Shown: piece by piece, positions 41,750-50,705 of the stretch | Layout: the number at the start of each line of letters is the position of its first letter | Position numbering within the stretch: the first letter of the stretch is position 1 | Assembly: GCF_007860015.1 (NCBI RefSeq) | Contig: NZ_SJPS01000007.1 | Location: 1 to 64,000 of the forward strand | DNA from: Bythopirellula polymerisocia | GTDB taxonomy: Bacteria; Planctomycetota; Planctomycetia; Pirellulales; Lacipirellulaceae | Reading direction: 5' to 3' | DNA: 64,000 nt | Program-made: the position numbers and the translations under genes | Notes under the pieces: model-generated | Database searches by the model: none | Told to the model about the DNA's origin: nothing | Seen by the model: only the letters and a program-made list of their open reading frames with translations

Positions 41750-44557
41750 TCAATCGGAAAGTTCTTTCTCTTCGATTCCGATCAGTGTTGCCGTCTCATT
41801 TCGTAAGCGGAGCAGCGTTGAATCATCCGGTTTATTTTCTTCCATCCACCCGATAGCTTGGTTGTACCAGTTGCGGGCTTCTCCTTTCTGATCCAATCGC
41901 CAATAAGCCATGGCTAGGAAGAACCCGTCGCATGCATCGGCACCCTTACGAAGCTCGACTGCTCTGTCCAAGGACTTGACTGCTGTGTCCATCTCGCCCG
42001 CGCGAAATTGTGCGACGCCCAACGTCTTCCAATAATCCGGTACTTCCGGTTCCCCATCTGTAGCCAACTGGGCGAATTGAATTCCTTCGCCTGATTCACG
42101 ATATGGAGAATACCGGTCGGTGGCACACCACCACGCCAAATGGTTCGCGTGACGACCGCCAGGCGCGAGTTCAATTGCTCTCCTCAGCATCCGCAGTGAA
42201 CGCTGAGGATGTCTCAGCATTGTGAGCTCGGCATATGCTGCCATATGGAAAGCCTCAGCTAACATTCTGGGCGCGAGGACATCACGTAAATCTTCGACTG
42301 CAGTGGCATCTCCCTTGGCTTCTGCTATTTCGATAAGTTCAACAACTGCTCTTCCTGAATATCGAGGAGGATAGGCTGCATGAGAGTCGCGAAAGTGAGC
42401 AAGCGACTTTTGGAAGCAAGTTTCTGCTTCATCAAGATTGTCGTCGTCTCGAAATGCCAAGCCGAGGTAAAACCAACTCCATCCAGTCGTGACTGGCTCG
42501 TCGTCGTGAAGCTTCTTGCATCTATCGATGGCGTCGCGAGCCAGTTCCAGGGCCGCGTCCTTTTTCCTCAAGCCATTCTTTACAAGCGACAGATTGTAAA
42601 TGAAACTGGACGCTTGTGTTGAGTTTTCGAGATTGAATTGATGAGCGATCTGTAGCGACTCTTCGGCTAATCGCTCCGCATCTTCAAGTCTCGATTGACT
42701 GAGATAGTTCAAGAGCAGCCAGAAACGAGCACCAAGTGCTCGGTCGTGTTCGCCGCACTCGTCATAGATTGCGAGAGCTCGCAGGTACATCTCTTCGATG
42801 TGATATTTATCATTCCAAGGTGACCTCCACAAGTTCTTCGCCAGTTCACGGACAGCGTCCGCGTACATAACATGTTTTTCACCGAAGACTTCGCGATTCA
42901 GTTGGAGCGAGCGGGTCAGATGGGGCTCCGCTTTGTCCGCCAGGTCCAGTTCGCGATATGTCGTGCCGAGAATCTGTCGTATTACCATTTCGACTTCAGG
43001 CTGTTTCACCAATTTGGCGGATTGACTGTCGAGACTGGCGGCGAATTCGTCAAGAAGATCTTCCACAGTGTAGTGGCGACCTTTGTTCCTGTCGGGGGCG
43101 GTCACGGACAGCATTTCTTTGAGCAAAGCGACTACAGCGGTTGCCCTGTCTGCTTCGGCAATTGCTTTTTTCGTTTCCTCGGCTGCTTTTTGTGCTTCGC
43201 TGTCTGCACGTAGGGTTTGTTTCTCTGCGGCTGCTTCGGCAATCACAGCGCGGTCGCGCTCCTGGGTTGCACGAATGGCTTGCCATGTTGCCACCCCCGT
43301 GCCCGCCAAGAGAGCGGTAGCAATAACTGCCATCGTTGCGATGGCCGCTTTATTCCGTCTGACAAACTTTTGGAAATTGTACGCCGCCGACGGCGGACAG
43401 GCTTCGACCGCGTCCCCATTGAGGTAATGCTGCACGTCCTCGGCGAATTTGCTGGCCGTTTCGTACCGCCGAGTGCGGTCCTTCTCCAGCGCCTTCATCA
43501 CGATCCAGTCGAGCTCGCCATGGACCAAGGCGCTGAGCTGCTTCGGCTCGATATGGCGGTTGGCCGCGATTGACGGGAGCGATTCGCTGGTGCTCAATCG
43601 CGTGCTAGGCCTGGGAGGTTCCTCCTCTCGGATAATACGGAGAAGCTCATCAAAGGCAGCGCTTCGGAGTCGCTGGCGGTCGAACGGGGTTTCACCGGAG
43701 AGCAATTCGTACAACACCACACCCAAGGAATAAATGTCGCTACGGGTGTCGACATCCCATTGATTGAGCCGCGCCTGCTCGGGGCTCATGTATTCGATTG
43801 TCCCAAGAACCTGGCCGAACTCGGTAAACATCGTCTTTTCCGTAAGTCGATGCTCGACCGCCTTAGCAACTCCAAAGTCGATGACTTTGGGCACAGGCTG
43901 GTCGTCGTAGTGGGCCACGAGCACATTAGACGGCTTGATGTCGCGGTGAATAATCCCTTTTTGATGGGCGTGCTGCACGGCCTGACACACCGGCAGAAAC
44001 AATTCCAGCCGCTCACGCGGGGTAAGGTGATGCTGATCGCAATACTCGGTGATCGGAATACCCTTCACCAGTTCCATTACAAAATATGGTCGGCCGGTGT
44101 CGGTCGTTCCGGCATCGAGCACCTTGGCAATGTTGGGATGATCCATCATCGCCAGCGCCTGCCGCTCCGCTTCAAACCTGGCGATCACTTGTCGTGTGTC
44201 CATACCAGGCTTGATGATTTTGAGTGCTACTCGGCGCTCGATCGGCTCGGACTGCTCGGCCATGTAGACCACGCCCATGCCCCCTTCGCCGATCTGCTGC
44301 AGGAGCTTGTAGTGGCCAATCGTGTCCCCTGATTGTTCGGTGATTGGTTGGGCGATTGTAGCGGAGAGGTTTAACCCCGGGGCAGGAGCTTCGAGGAAAC
44401 TGCCTAATTCCTGCTGGGCACTCAAAAGACGTTCGACGCGAGAACGTAGTTGGGCGTCGTCACCACAGACTTCTTCCAGATAGTCCGCTCTCTCGTCGCC
44501 GGTCTTTTCGAGGGCAACTAAGTAAATATCGTCGATTCTTGGTCTTTCCAGAGGCAT
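41750..44557 (-). CDS. Ser/Thr protein kinase with TPR tail, cassette C
   Basis: A 935-residue protein. Kinase domain near residues 81-350: IGEGGMGVVYMAEQ, VALKIIKPGMD, HRDIKPSNVLV, IDFGVAKAV and YMSPEQAR. A transmembrane helix (AAIATMAVIATALLAGTGV) near 405-425 is followed by a long coiled coil rich in Ala/Glu/Lys and a C-terminal array of TPRs (ALGARFWLLLNYLSQSRLEDA; AELTMLRHPQRSLRMLRRAIEL). It starts 76 bp after the sigma factor stop. It probably transmits an envelope signal to the partner sigma factor. Confidence 0.95.
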   Translation of the reverse strand: MPLERPRIDDIYLVALEKTGDERADYLEEVCGDDAQLRSRVERLLSAQQELGSFLEAPAPGLNLSATIAQPITEQSGDTIGHYKLLQQIGEGGMGVVYMAEQSEPIERRVALKIIKPGMDTRQVIARFEAERQALAMMDHPNIAKVLDAGTTDTGRPYFVMELVKGIPITEYCDQHHLTPRERLELFLPVCQAVQHAHQKGIIHRDIKPSNVLVAHYDDQPVPKVIDFGVAKAVEHRLTEKTMFTEFGQVLGTIEYMSPEQARLNQWDVDTRSDIYSLGVVLYELLSGETPFDRQRLRSAAFDELLRIIREEEPPRPSTRLSTSESLPSIAANRHIEPKQLSALVHGELDWIVMKALEKDRTRRYETASKFAEDVQHYLNGDAVEACPPSAAYNFQKFVRRNKAAIATMAVIATALLAGTGVATWQAIRATQERDRAVIAEAAAEKQTLRADSEAQKAAEETKKAIAEADRATAVVALLKEMLSVTAPDRNKGRHYTVEDLLDEFAASLDSQSAKLVKQPEVEMVIRQILGTTYRELDLADKAEPHLTRSLQLNREVFGEKHVMYADAVRELAKNLWRSPWNDKYHIEEMYLRALAIYDECGEHDRALGARFWLLLNYLSQSRLEDAERLAEESLQIAHQFNLENSTQASSFIYNLSLVKNGLRKKDAALELARDAIDRCKKLHDDEPVTTGWSWFYLGLAFRDDDNLDEAETCFQKSLAHFRDSHAAYPPRYSGRAVVELIEIAEAKGDATAVEDLRDVLAPRMLAEAFHMAAYAELTMLRHPQRSLRMLRRAIELAPGGRHANHLAWWCATDRYSPYRESGEGIQFAQLATDGEPEVPDYWKTLGVAQFRAGEMDTAVKSLDRAVELRKGADACDGFFLAMAYWRLDQKGEARNWYNQAIGWMEENKPDDSTLLRLRNETATLIGIEEKELSD

Positions 44558-44633
44558 CTTTGTTTCCTGAACGAGTGTCCTTAGATCAGTGGCGAGTATT
44601 TTCGCTATAACGCCTCACACTCTCAGAATTTTT

Positions 44634-45200
44634 TCAGTCTTTTTTACGGTCCTCTAACTCGCAGAAAAGGAAAACCTTCGCGTAAGCCCAGTAACGGTCA
44701 GCAGTTGAGCGGGAAATGCCCATAGCCTCCGCTGCCTCAGATAATGTCATTCCGGCGAAGTACCGTAGCTTCACCAGCTCGGACTTCTCCGATGATTCGG
44801 CTTCCAATTTTGAGATCGCCTCATCCACAATCAGGATGTCTTCAGAGCACTTGTCTTCGATTGAACATGCTTCATCTAGCTCGATTCGCTTGAATTCACC
44901 ACCGTGTACGAGACGGCGTTTCCTTCGCGCGTTATCAATTAGGATGCGCCGCATCGCCTCGGCCGCTGCTCCGAAGAAGTGGCCCCGACTGTTCCATTGC
45001 TGCGCCTTCTCTACATCGACGAGTCGGAGATACGCATCATGCACCAAGGCGGTCGCTTGCAGTGTCTGGCCGGGTTTCTCGTGAGCCAGTTTCGCAGCGG
45101 CCAGTTTGCGCAACTCTTCGTAGACCAGCGGCAAGAGCTGGTCGGCAGCAGAAGGATCGCCCGCCTCAATTTGTGACAAGATCTGGGTAACGTCGGCCAT
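44634..45200 (-). CDS. ECF sigma factor, cassette C
   Basis: A 188-residue protein beginning MADVTQILSQIEAGD. Region 2 is LLPLVYEELRKLAAAKL, TALVHDAYLRLVDVEKA and AEAMRRILIDNARRKRR; region 4 is KSELVKLRYFAGMTLSEAAEAMGISRSTADRYW. The N-terminal 54 codons and promoter are almost identical to cassette A, but the C-terminal DNA-contacting part differs, so the two would likely recognise related -10 and different -35 elements (inference). No anti-sigma gene is present. Confidence 0.95.
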   Translation of the reverse strand: MADVTQILSQIEAGDPSAADQLLPLVYEELRKLAAAKLAHEKPGQTLQATALVHDAYLRLVDVEKAQQWNSRGHFFGAAAEAMRRILIDNARRKRRLVHGGEFKRIELDEACSIEDKCSEDILIVDEAISKLEAESSEKSELVKLRYFAGMTLSEAAEAMGISRSTADRYWAYAKVFLFCELEDRKKD

Positions 45201-45207
45201 AAGGCCG

Positions 45208-45213
45208 ATTATA
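45208..45213 (-). promoter_or_regulatory. TATAAT -10 element, apparently leaderless start
   Basis: TATAAT lies 7 bases before the ATG at 45200 within the block shared with cassette A. The implied start site coincides with the start codon. The sequence further upstream differs from that of cassette A. Confidence 0.5.
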
Positions 45214-45430
45214 GCAGCCCCAAATTCTGATCACAGTCGCTGTATAAGTTACGTCGTGTTCGCCTAAAACGACAAGGTTGCAACGAAATCTTCTTGCTAT
45301 TGAAAGAAGTAGCCGATTTGGATCTCGGCTGGCTCTGCGTATTGGCAGGATTCGAGTACCTAGCTGAAACGTGCAGAGCAGCAGTATGCCTCGCCAAACG
45401 ATCGGTTAGAATAGGAAGTCCATTGAACAA

Positions 45431-45486
45431 TAGTCACCTTTCGCTCCGCGAATGTAGCGCTGCTTTCGCGGAGCGAAAGGTGACTA
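45431..45486. repeat. perfect 22-bp inverted repeat element
   Basis: Arms begin TAGTCACCTTTCGCTCCG and end CGGAGCGAAAGGTGACTA, perfect over 22 bp with a 12-base spacer. It lies 38 bp before the plus-strand gene at 45524. The perfect arms and lack of gene indicate a REP/MITE-type mobile hairpin. It may also shape the promoter or leader of the neighbouring gene. Confidence 0.85.
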
Positions 45487-45523
45487 ACTATGAAACTTTC
45501 AACCGCGAAGATATGTAGTGCGA

Positions 45524-48022
45524 ATGGTTGGTCTGCCCAAATTTCTGAATAACCTCGCAGTTCAGTGCGGCCTAGTTGCATTCGCACTTGCGGTATTTCC
45601 CTTCATCTCTCTCGCGGCCGAAGAAGATCCAATTCTCGAGGACTTCGCTACGGAGAGCGAACAGAGTTCCGAACCAGAGACCAAAAAACCGGCAATTGAA
45701 AAAGAGAAAAAGCCACCCCTGGAGATCGGTCCTCTGGCGCCACGGCTTGGTCAAGAAGTTGGCGAGTTGGCCGAGGATGGCCCCGTGCTCTTAGTCAAGC
45801 CGGGTCATTGGGGTTCGACGGCCCAGTCGATGAAAGCCAACTACGCCGACTTCGTTGGCAGTCTCACGATAGAAACGGTAGACGCATCCCGGCGCCCCGT
45901 TGCCCTGGAACATACCCATTTCGGATTGCAAACAACTCGGTCGATTGCACTGGCCAAGGGGCGAGCCAAGCAGGTGGAAGCCGATCTTTTCATCCCCCAA
46001 CAGACAACCGGCGACTACTTGTCAGCAAAGCTGACAGATGTGGATTCTGGTGCCGAGGCCTATCGCACGCAGCTCAAGCTCGTTCGCTTGCCTGCCTACC
46101 AATACACAATCGTGGTCCTAGCCAAGGAGCCCGATCAATATGCTTTCTTGAAGGTCTCAAATACCGTTCGCGCACCCTGGGAAGAGGACTACGAGCAGTC
46201 CTCCGCCCCGCATTATCAAGTCGCCCTGGTGAATGCGACTAAAACCATTCCCCTCGCGGAGAATCCGCTCACCTGGACCAACATCGCCTACGTGCTCTGG
46301 GACGAGGTGGATCCGTCGCGGCTCACCGCCGAGCAGCAATTGGCACTCGTCGATTGGATCCATTGGGGTGGCAGATTGATCATCAATGGCCCTGATTCGC
46401 TGGCCAGCTTGAGAGGCAGTTTTCTCGCTCCCCATCTGCCTGCTGAAGACACAGGTCCACGCAAAGTCACGAATAAGCAACTTGATTCTTGGTCCACCTA
46501 CTGGGGAAAACGATCACAAGGCGCGGACATCCCTCCTCTCGCCCCCCTCAAGCCGCTCTCAGCCATTGAGCTCAAGCCCCACGAGAAATCAGCAGAACTT
46601 GCTGGCGGTGCCAATCTGTTTATCGAGCGAACTGTCGGCAACGGCAGCATCGTGGTCTCGGCCGTGCAACTTGCCGACCGCGATCTTATCAACTGGCCCG
46701 GCTTCGATGGATTCTTAAATAGCGGATTACTCCGCCGCCCGGGCCGTGTATTTTCGGAAGGTCCTTACGGTGGCCTCAATGCCAATTGGAATGAATTTCC
46801 TCAGAAGCGACTCGATGCCCACTTCACCACTCCACTGAGGCTATTCGCCCGTGATGCGTTGGCCAGCGCAAACACCGAGATATCAAACTCCACCACATCG
46901 GATCAATTTGGGCAGATGCAAGAGTACTCACAGCTTAAGGTGGATCGCCCCGGGGGCCTCGGTGCTTGGGACGACTTCTCTCCCGTAGCTGAGACAGCTC
47001 GCGAATGGCTCCTGCTTGCAGCCGGGGTAAAGGTCCCCGGTGCAGGATTTGTTCTGGCATGCCTGGGGGTTTACCTGTTAGTGCTCGTGCCGCTCAATTG
47101 GCTGGTCTTTCATGTCATCGAGCGGGTGGAATGGGCTTGGTTCGCAGTTCCGTTAATCGCATTGCTAGGCACCTGGGCCGTGGTGAAGCAAGCACAGTTA
47201 GACATTGGCTTCGTCCGCTCTCAAACCGAAGTCGCCTTGCTTGAACTGCATGGCAACTACCCTCAGGGTATCCTCACCCGCTTCACGGCGTTCTACTCGT
47301 CTCTTTCTACCACCTACGACGTCACGTTTCCCGAAGATTCCACGGCGCTGGCCCTGCCATTTCCGGCTAACAACTCGGATCAAACCGAATGGCAATACTC
47401 CGTCAGTTTTGAACGTAAGTCAGAAACGCAGCTCAATGGTTTGGCCGTCTCCTCGGCGTCAACCAATCTGATACATAGCGAGCAAGTGTTCAAGCTCGAT
47501 GGACCTCTTCGATTCGGCGAATCCTCTCGTGGCCAACGCCAACTCGAAAATCGCTCGCAACTCAGCCTGCGGGATGCGGTGCTAGTGCGTCGCTTTTTCG
47601 ACAGCAAGAACCGAGTTCGCTACGATGGTGCCTGGCTCGGTGATATGCGCGCCGGTGAATCGGCGTTGCTCGCGTTTGTCCCCTTGGATATTTCGCAGGA
47701 TCGACTCCCTTTTGAGTCCGAGCGGATTACAGCTGCCAAACTGCGTGGGGAAGCTTCGCAGAGTGTCGACACGTTGGTGCAGCTTGCATTCCAATTCCCG
47801 TCGGGGGATGATCCAATGGCTAGCCGTCGTGAGGAATACCGCCTGGTGGGAATTATCGACGGGGCACTCCCAGGAATGGAGGTCGAACCGGCCGCCTCGC
47901 AACTCCAGGGGGCTACCGTTGTCGTCGCCCACTTGGCATTTGGTGAACTTCCCACTCCCCAACCCGATGCCAACAGCAGCGGCGACGTCATCACTGCGCA
48001 ACCCATCGACGAAGAGTTATGA
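45524..48022 (+). CDS. large envelope protein partner of ABC ATPase
   Basis: An 832-residue protein; ATG 45524 is used, with GTG 45518 possible. The signal peptide or first helix ends FPFISLAA. Around residues 225-330 is an alpha/beta region like a class I amidotransferase-type fold (LALVDWIHWGGRLIINGPDS). Two adjacent membrane helices lie at residues about 505-560 (GFVLACLGVYLLVLVPLNWL, WFAVPLIALLGTWAVV). The C-terminal half is beta-rich. The gene overlaps the ABC ATPase in ATGA. Proteins of this type accompany ABC-2/Gld-like exporters in planctomycetes; the role here is inferred. Confidence 0.82.
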   Translation: MVGLPKFLNNLAVQCGLVAFALAVFPFISLAAEEDPILEDFATESEQSSEPETKKPAIEKEKKPPLEIGPLAPRLGQEVGELAEDGPVLLVKPGHWGSTAQSMKANYADFVGSLTIETVDASRRPVALEHTHFGLQTTRSIALAKGRAKQVEADLFIPQQTTGDYLSAKLTDVDSGAEAYRTQLKLVRLPAYQYTIVVLAKEPDQYAFLKVSNTVRAPWEEDYEQSSAPHYQVALVNATKTIPLAENPLTWTNIAYVLWDEVDPSRLTAEQQLALVDWIHWGGRLIINGPDSLASLRGSFLAPHLPAEDTGPRKVTNKQLDSWSTYWGKRSQGADIPPLAPLKPLSAIELKPHEKSAELAGGANLFIERTVGNGSIVVSAVQLADRDLINWPGFDGFLNSGLLRRPGRVFSEGPYGGLNANWNEFPQKRLDAHFTTPLRLFARDALASANTEISNSTTSDQFGQMQEYSQLKVDRPGGLGAWDDFSPVAETAREWLLLAAGVKVPGAGFVLACLGVYLLVLVPLNWLVFHVIERVEWAWFAVPLIALLGTWAVVKQAQLDIGFVRSQTEVALLELHGNYPQGILTRFTAFYSSLSTTYDVTFPEDSTALALPFPANNSDQTEWQYSVSFERKSETQLNGLAVSSASTNLIHSEQVFKLDGPLRFGESSRGQRQLENRSQLSLRDAVLVRRFFDSKNRVRYDGAWLGDMRAGESALLAFVPLDISQDRLPFESERITAAKLRGEASQSVDTLVQLAFQFPSGDDPMASRREEYRLVGIIDGALPGMEVEPAASQLQGATVVVAHLAFGELPTPQPDANSSGDVITAQPIDEEL

Positions 48023-48945
48023 TTGAAATTCGCAATTTCCGCAAAGAATATGGCGACTTCGTCGCGGTGGCCGATCTCAGTTTGAGTATCCCAGCCGGCG
48101 AGATGTTCGGCTTCATCGGCCCGAACGGGGCCGGCAAAAGTACCACCATTCGGTTCCTGGCCACCTTGCTCAAAGCCACTCACGGCGAGGCAACCGTCAA
48201 CGGCCATAGTGTCACCCGCGATCCAATCGCAGTGCGCCGCAGCATTGGCTACATGCCCGATAACTTTGGCGTCTACGATGGTATGAAGGTTTGGGAGTTT
48301 TTGGATTTCTTCGCTGTGGCGTATCAGGTTCCTATGGCCCGTCGCAAACAAGTTCTTTCCGACGTGCTGGAATTATTGGACCTTACTCACAAACGCGACG
48401 ACTATGTCAACAGTCTCTCGCGCGGGATGAAGCAACGACTCTGTCTGGCTAAGACGCTGGTGCACGATCCACCCGTATTGATTCTCGACGAACCTGCCAG
48501 CGGCCTTGATCCCCGAGCCAGGTTGGAAGTGAAGGCCCTCTTGAAAGAACTTCGCAAGATGGGCAAGACCATTCTGATCTCCAGCCACATCCTCACGGAG
48601 CTCGCCGATTGCTGCACTTCGATCGGCATCATCGAGCGCGGCCAACTCTTGCTGCACGGCCCCATCGACAAGGTCTATCGCAAGATCACCAGCAACCGTC
48701 ACATCGTTGTCCGCTTCACCGGCAACCCTGATGAGGGAGTGAGTCTCATTCGTAGTGATCCCCACGTACAAAACATCGAAGTCAACACCCGTAGTTGCGC
48801 CGTAGAAATGAAAGGCACCGACGCCGACGTCCAACGCCTAATCCGCCAACTCGCCGCCGCCAACTGCGGCTTGATCTCCTTCGCCGAAAAAGAACCCACC
48901 CTCGAAGACGTGTTCATGCTCGTCACGAAGGGGTTGGTAACCTAA
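48019..48945 (+). CDS. ABC transporter ATP-binding protein (ABC-2 type)
   Basis: A 308-residue ATPase. Walker A GPNGAGKST (residues 38-46), signature SRGMKQRL, Walker B PVLILDEPASGLDPRARLE, and a switch His in SSHILTELAD. The C-terminal extension of about 90 residues is typical of CcmA/GldA/NodI-like ATPases of ABC-2 exporters. Translation is coupled to the upstream gene by a 4-bp overlap. No permease gene follows; the next gene is convergent, so the membrane partner must be the 45524 product or encoded elsewhere. Confidence 0.93.
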   Translation: MIEIRNFRKEYGDFVAVADLSLSIPAGEMFGFIGPNGAGKSTTIRFLATLLKATHGEATVNGHSVTRDPIAVRRSIGYMPDNFGVYDGMKVWEFLDFFAVAYQVPMARRKQVLSDVLELLDLTHKRDDYVNSLSRGMKQRLCLAKTLVHDPPVLILDEPASGLDPRARLEVKALLKELRKMGKTILISSHILTELADCCTSIGIIERGQLLLHGPIDKVYRKITSNRHIVVRFTGNPDEGVSLIRSDPHVQNIEVNTRSCAVEMKGTDADVQRLIRQLAAANCGLISFAEKEPTLEDVFMLVTKGLVT

Positions 48946-49039
48946 GTTGAGCCGCAACCCACAGGGGAGCGCTTTCCCGTTGGACGCGATGCGCCCGCCG
49001 AGTGAAGCTCGGTAGAGCGGAGCGATCACGACGAACCAC

Positions 49040-50695
49040 CTACTCAGACTCCCCAGCAAGAGTCTTCTTGATTGTAGAAGATTTCCACCCAATCCGATGA
49101 GCGACCACTTCTATTGCCTTAGCGTCTGTTTCAAATGGCGCCGTGTAGATCGTCCATGGTCCCGAGCCTGACTCGCGATATCCAACGCTGGCCCCTTCGG
49201 TCGGACAATCAATAGTCACTTGGAAGGGACCTTGCACGGATTGAAAAATGCTGATCTCCGGTTGCGCCGTTGTCGACTGCTTGCCATTTGGCGGCCAGAC
49301 GCGATTTTTCAAAACTTCCATCTCGGGGGTAGCTAATGGATCATCGATGTTTTTCTCCCATTGCTCCAAGGCTTCACGCATCTTCGCAAGTTGGGAGAAG
49401 TATCGAGGGTCACTCGCAAGATTGTGGATTTCATCTGGGTCAACGTCGGTATCATAGAGTTCTTCTAACGGCTTGGTCTTGGCAGTCCATTGCCATTGGT
49501 CTTCATTAAGTTCGTTATTATCAATGAGACGATAAATCTCACTCATGGTTGCCGCGCGATCTCGGTAAGGCAGCGGCTGCAAGTAGGGTAGATCAGCACG
49601 ATAATTGCGTACGTACTGGAACTGCTTGTCACGTGCTGCCCTGATGGTTTCATGGCTCGTGTCATCCATCCGATCGCGGTGCATGAACACGTACTCCGGA
49701 GAAGGTGAGGCGTTTGGTCCTGTAAATACTCCACCAGACATGTAAGCGGGTTGATCCAAACCGGCCAAATCCATAACGGTTGGCGCCAGGTCGATAAAGC
49801 TCATCAGCCGATCGTCGGTGGTTCCTGCCTTGAACCCATCGGGAAAGCGCACAATCATCGGCACATGGGTCCCCGAGTCGTAAACCCAGCGTTTGTGTCG
49901 AGGTAACCCATCGCCATGGTCAGAAAAGAAGAAGACAATTGTCGAATCCGCCAGTCCTGCTTTTTTAAGTTCAGCGAGCTTCTTACCAACCCAAGCGTCG
50001 AGTTCGATGATGTTGTCGTAATATCGAGCGATGTCAGATCTCACGACCGGGGTGTCAGGCAGAAACTTGGGTACCGCTACTTTTGTCGGATCCGTTTTAG
50101 CGAGACTTCGTCGAGCGCCGTGGATGCCCGATTCATGGGTTACAGTATTGTTGAAAACTGCAAAGAAAGGCTGGCCGCTTGCGCGGTTGCGGTAATGTGC
50201 CTTAGGCGAAGATTCGTCCCAGGCAGTAACTGGTGCGACAAATTGATAATCTTCCTTGCTATTGTTCGTGCAGTAGTAACCTGCCATGCGAAGGTATTCG
50301 GTGAAGCATCGGACACCTGCGGGGGGAGTTGCTTCATACAAGCGGCGATTCTTCGCTTCTGTACGAAGAGAAGGGTCCTTGACCTCACCGAGAGCTGAGC
50401 TGCGAGACGTAGTGCGCATGTATTGCGCACCACTTTGCATGGGATAGAGGCCTGTGATCATCGTATGCCGACAAGGAGCACAAACCCCGGTAGCCGTAAA
50501 GGCGTGGGTGTAGCGGATTCCCTCGTGCGCCAAACGATCGATGTTGGGCGTTGGCACGGTATCGTCGCCGTAGCAACCCAACCGTGGAGACAAGTCTTCG
50601 CAGGAAAGCCATAAAATATTGGGACGACTTTGCTCTGCAGACCAAAGATCACCAGCTAGAAGTAACAGAATGAGAATGCTTGAGCTAATTCGCAC
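49040..50695 (-). CDS. sulfatase (formylglycine type)
   Basis: A 551-residue protein from a GTG at 50695, with signal peptide MRISSSILILLLLAGDLWSA. SRPNILWLSCEDLSPRLGCY supplies the metal-binding Asp. The active-site motif is CAPCR (CxPxR), where Cys becomes formylglycine. Further family marks are YDNIIELDAWVGKKL and FFFSDHGDGLPRHK. The C-terminal 60 residues (GASVGYRESGSGPWTIYTAPF) form a small beta-sandwich. It is exported and would remove sulfate esters from polysaccharides. It begins 10 bp after the stop of the carboxypeptidase gene, so they share an operon. Confidence 0.94.
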   Translation of the reverse strand: MRISSSILILLLLAGDLWSAEQSRPNILWLSCEDLSPRLGCYGDDTVPTPNIDRLAHEGIRYTHAFTATGVCAPCRHTMITGLYPMQSGAQYMRTTSRSSALGEVKDPSLRTEAKNRRLYEATPPAGVRCFTEYLRMAGYYCTNNSKEDYQFVAPVTAWDESSPKAHYRNRASGQPFFAVFNNTVTHESGIHGARRSLAKTDPTKVAVPKFLPDTPVVRSDIARYYDNIIELDAWVGKKLAELKKAGLADSTIVFFFSDHGDGLPRHKRWVYDSGTHVPMIVRFPDGFKAGTTDDRLMSFIDLAPTVMDLAGLDQPAYMSGGVFTGPNASPSPEYVFMHRDRMDDTSHETIRAARDKQFQYVRNYRADLPYLQPLPYRDRAATMSEIYRLIDNNELNEDQWQWTAKTKPLEELYDTDVDPDEIHNLASDPRYFSQLAKMREALEQWEKNIDDPLATPEMEVLKNRVWPPNGKQSTTAQPEISIFQSVQGPFQVTIDCPTEGASVGYRESGSGPWTIYTAPFETDAKAIEVVAHRIGWKSSTIKKTLAGESE

Positions 50696-50705
50696 GATAT
50701 GTTTC

